A DNA stretch of 6,324 nt from JBGPOS01 sp041488155. GTDB lineage: Bacteria; Chloroflexota; Dehalococcoidia; Tepidiformales; Tepidiformaceae. Shown here piece by piece: positions 4,789-6,324 of the stretch (positions are counted from its first letter, which is position 1; the number at the start of each line of letters is the position of its first letter). A program made the position numbers and the translations under genes. The stretch covers positions 1 to 6,324 of the forward strand of contig JBGPOS010000118.1 of the NCBI GenBank assembly GCA_041488155.1, read 5' to 3'. Under the pieces are notes generated by a model. That model did not search any database, was not told the DNA's origin, and saw nothing but the letters and a program-made list of their open reading frames with translations.

Positions 4789-6324
4789 TCACTGAAGTTG
4801 CAGGATCGCGGCGACCGAGGGCACCCCGTTCGTATCAAGGATGAACAGCATATAGGACCCCGGCGGCGCGAGATTGGCATTGCCGGGCGCCTGCACGCTC
4901 AGGCTCGAGCCCGCCGCCGTGAACCCCAGCGGCACGATCCGCTGATCCATGTTGAACATATGGGTCACCGAGCCCAGCCGGATCAGCGCGACGCTGGCGA
5001 TCCGTGACGCATCTGGCGTCTGCACGGCCATGGTCCCGCCATAGGTGGCCGTCGTCGGCGCCGAGCTGATCACGGGCCGGGCTCCGTTGAACAGGTAGGG
5101 CGGCGAGTAGATCTGGGCGCTCAACTGATCGGTTGGCTCCCCCACTGCATTGAAGCGACCACCTCCTGCGATGAGCACCCGAGCGTCCGGAAGCAGGAGC
5201 GCGGTCGAATGATAGAGTCGTGCCACCGTCATGCTCGCCCCGGTCGTCCACGTCTCCGTCGCGGGGGACCAGATCTCTGCCGGGAACACGGCCCCGCTGA
5301 TGCCGACGGCATTCGTCGTCGTGCCACCTCCGGTGACCAGCACGTTGCCGTCGGGCAAGAGGGTGAGGGTGTGGTATGTCCGCGCAAAGGCCATCGGAGG
5401 CGTCTCCCGCCAACGGGCGGACGGTTGGGTCGCATCCAGGACGTATGTCGTGGCGGCGGAGGGTACCACCGGATCGTCTGCGTGGTACGACGTTCCGGCC
5501 TTCACGATCTTGCCCGGAAGGTACATCGCGGCGCTCCCACCATCCACTGGATCCGGGTCTACCACGGACCACGTCTGCGTGGCGACGTCGAGGATCTGGG
5601 AGATGATGGGATGCTCCGATGTCGACGCTGCCAGCACACGGCCGTCGGGCAGGACGAACATGTGGGGGTAGTAGGGCAGCGGCAGATTTGCGAGAGAGAG
5701 CTCGGTCCAGATATTCGTCTGCGGATTGTAGATCTCGGGCAGCGGAGCGTCGCAGCCCGCACAGCCCATCTCACCCGCGGTGACGAGAATCCGCCCATCG
5801 GGCAGCGTGGTGACCGTCGGGTACCAACGTGCCGTGTGCATGGAGCCGACACGTGTCCACGTATGCGCGGTCGGATCGAAGATGTTCGTGTCCTTTACGC
5901 CCCAGTGCGCTGCGATGTGTCCGCCCGCGACGAGGATCCGGCTGTCGGCCAACTGGCACTGGGCCGAGCAGAACATATTGGTGTTGCTGTTCGGAACACT
6001 CGTGAAGGTATTGGTCACGGGATTCCAGAGCCGGGCGTCTTGGCCTGCAGTTTGGCCGTCCCAGGCCAGCACTTCGCCGCTCGCCAGCAGCGTGGCGTTC
6101 ACGGCCACGATGGGCCATGCAAACGGCGCTCCCCACTGACCGGCGAGGGCCGTCGTCGACGCGGCGACCGTCACGGACAGGGGAGCGCTCGTCGTGGTGC
6201 TCCCCGCGTAGTCGCGAGCGACGGCCGTCAGTGTGTGGCTACCCACCGGTGTCGCCGGCGCGTTCCAGAGAACCGTGTACGGCTCGGACGTCGCTTCGGG
6301 GCCCAGCGGCTGGCCGTCCAGGTA
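4789..6324 (-). CDS. Galactose oxidase-like copper radical oxidase (Ig-like, kelch, E-set domains), 5' end beyond window
   Basis: The visible 511 residues (numbered from the right edge; TGA at 4791-4789) begin within a bacterial Ig-like domain (1 to about 55: PYTVLW, GSHTLTAVARDYAG). A kelch-type propeller follows (about 65-405, with DGRILVTAGE, DGRVLAAS, DGNVLVTGGG, DARVLIAGGG) and then a C-terminal galactose-oxidase early-set domain (about 408-511). All cofactor and copper positions of galactose oxidase can be aligned: Cys119 (MFCSAQ; Cys228 in the fungal enzyme) and Tyr168 (ARWYPT; Tyr272) for the thioether cofactor, Tyr371-His372 (RLYHS; Tyr495-His496) and His455 (SVTHMFNMDQR; His581). 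The enzyme should oxidise a primary alcohol or aldehyde to the next state with release of H2O2, outside the cytoplasm; the substrate is unknown. Trp290 of galactose oxidase is aligned with Met186, and a CAGC pair follows at 188-191. The in-frame GTG at 6246 is not the true start, since the Ig domain continues upstream of it. Signal peptide and promoter lie outside the window. Confidence 0.9.
   Translation of the reverse strand, partial: YLDGQPLGPEATSEPYTVLWNAPATPVGSHTLTAVARDYAGSTTTSAPLSVTVAASTTALAGQWGAPFAWPIVAVNATLLASGEVLAWDGQTAGQDARLWNPVTNTFTSVPNSNTNMFCSAQCQLADSRILVAGGHIAAHWGVKDTNIFDPTAHTWTRVGSMHTARWYPTVTTLPDGRILVTAGEMGCAGCDAPLPEIYNPQTNIWTELSLANLPLPYYPHMFVLPDGRVLAASTSEHPIISQILDVATQTWSVVDPDPVDGGSAAMYLPGKIVKAGTSYHADDPVVPSAATTYVLDATQPSARWRETPPMAFARTYHTLTLLPDGNVLVTGGGTTTNAVGISGAVFPAEIWSPATETWTTGASMTVARLYHSTALLLPDARVLIAGGGRFNAVGEPTDQLSAQIYSPPYLFNGARPVISSAPTTATYGGTMAVQTPDASRIASVALIRLGSVTHMFNMDQRIVPLGFTAAGSSLSVQAPGNANLAPPGSYMLFILDTNGVPSVAAILQLQ

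Noticed and set aside
4592..4792. A 66-codon minus-strand frame starting GTG, overlapping the oxidase stop (GTGA).
   Set aside because: The overlap geometry suggests coupling, but the product is Arg-rich, has no recognisable domain and runs through the convergent gap; it is best explained as chance.
6244..6246. GTG at 6246 as the start of the oxidase gene.
   Set aside because: The same frame stays open to the window edge and encodes the preceding half of the Ig-like domain (PYTVLW), so translation must begin outside the window.

Overview
The window is GC-rich DNA (low-to-mid 60s percent by eye) from a free-living bacterium with a secretory system. The coding style is secreted proteins built from FN3, Ig-like and FG-GAP modules, plus a bacterial galactose-oxidase-like enzyme. 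This suits a soil, sediment or aquatic lineage such as Rokubacteria/Methylomirabilota or a deltaproteobacterial/myxobacterial group. The taxonomic guess is inference only. There is no rRNA, tRNA, CRISPR array, phage gene or insertion sequence.

Left part (1-3500), all on the minus strand. Reading in the direction of transcription there are three genes. The first (3500 to 1695) is a complete 601-residue secreted protein: signal peptide, FN3 domain, Ig-like domain, then seven FG-GAP/VCBS-type repeats of exactly 52 residues, a probable seven-bladed beta-propeller. The second (1590 to 1081) is a 169-residue cytoplasmic-looking protein of unknown function. The third (984 to beyond the left edge) is a partial secreted protein whose signal/FN3/Ig front end is a clear paralogue of the first protein and which carries at least two tandem Ig-like domains. 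Both secreted paralogues are preceded by a -24/-12 element with the strict GG-N10-GC spacing of sigma-54 (RpoN) promoters, 26-36 nt upstream of a good Shine-Dalgarno/start pair. This suggests shared, activator-dependent control.

Middle (3501-4788). A divergent intergenic region of about 440 bp leads to a plus-strand DUF218 (SanA/ElyC/YdcF-like) membrane-anchored gene (3944-4510). Its reading frame continues, still protein-like, for 28 codons past an in-frame TGA to a second TGA at 4595-4597. The gene therefore looks like a recently nonsense-mutated (CGA to TGA) or read-through version of a 217-residue protein. About 190 bp without a convincing gene separate it from the convergent gene on the right.

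Right part (4789-6324, minus strand, 5' end outside the window). This is a secreted Ig-kelch-E-set protein of the galactose oxidase/glyoxal oxidase (copper radical oxidase) family. All the residues expected for the Tyr-Cys cofactor and the copper site are present.

Taken together the genes point to cell-envelope or extracellular matrix work: two modular secreted proteins, an extracytoplasmic copper oxidase that could act on glycans or alcohols/aldehydes, and an envelope-associated DUF218 protein. No polysaccharide synthase, sorting enzyme or sigma-54 activator is visible, so a matrix role is inference.
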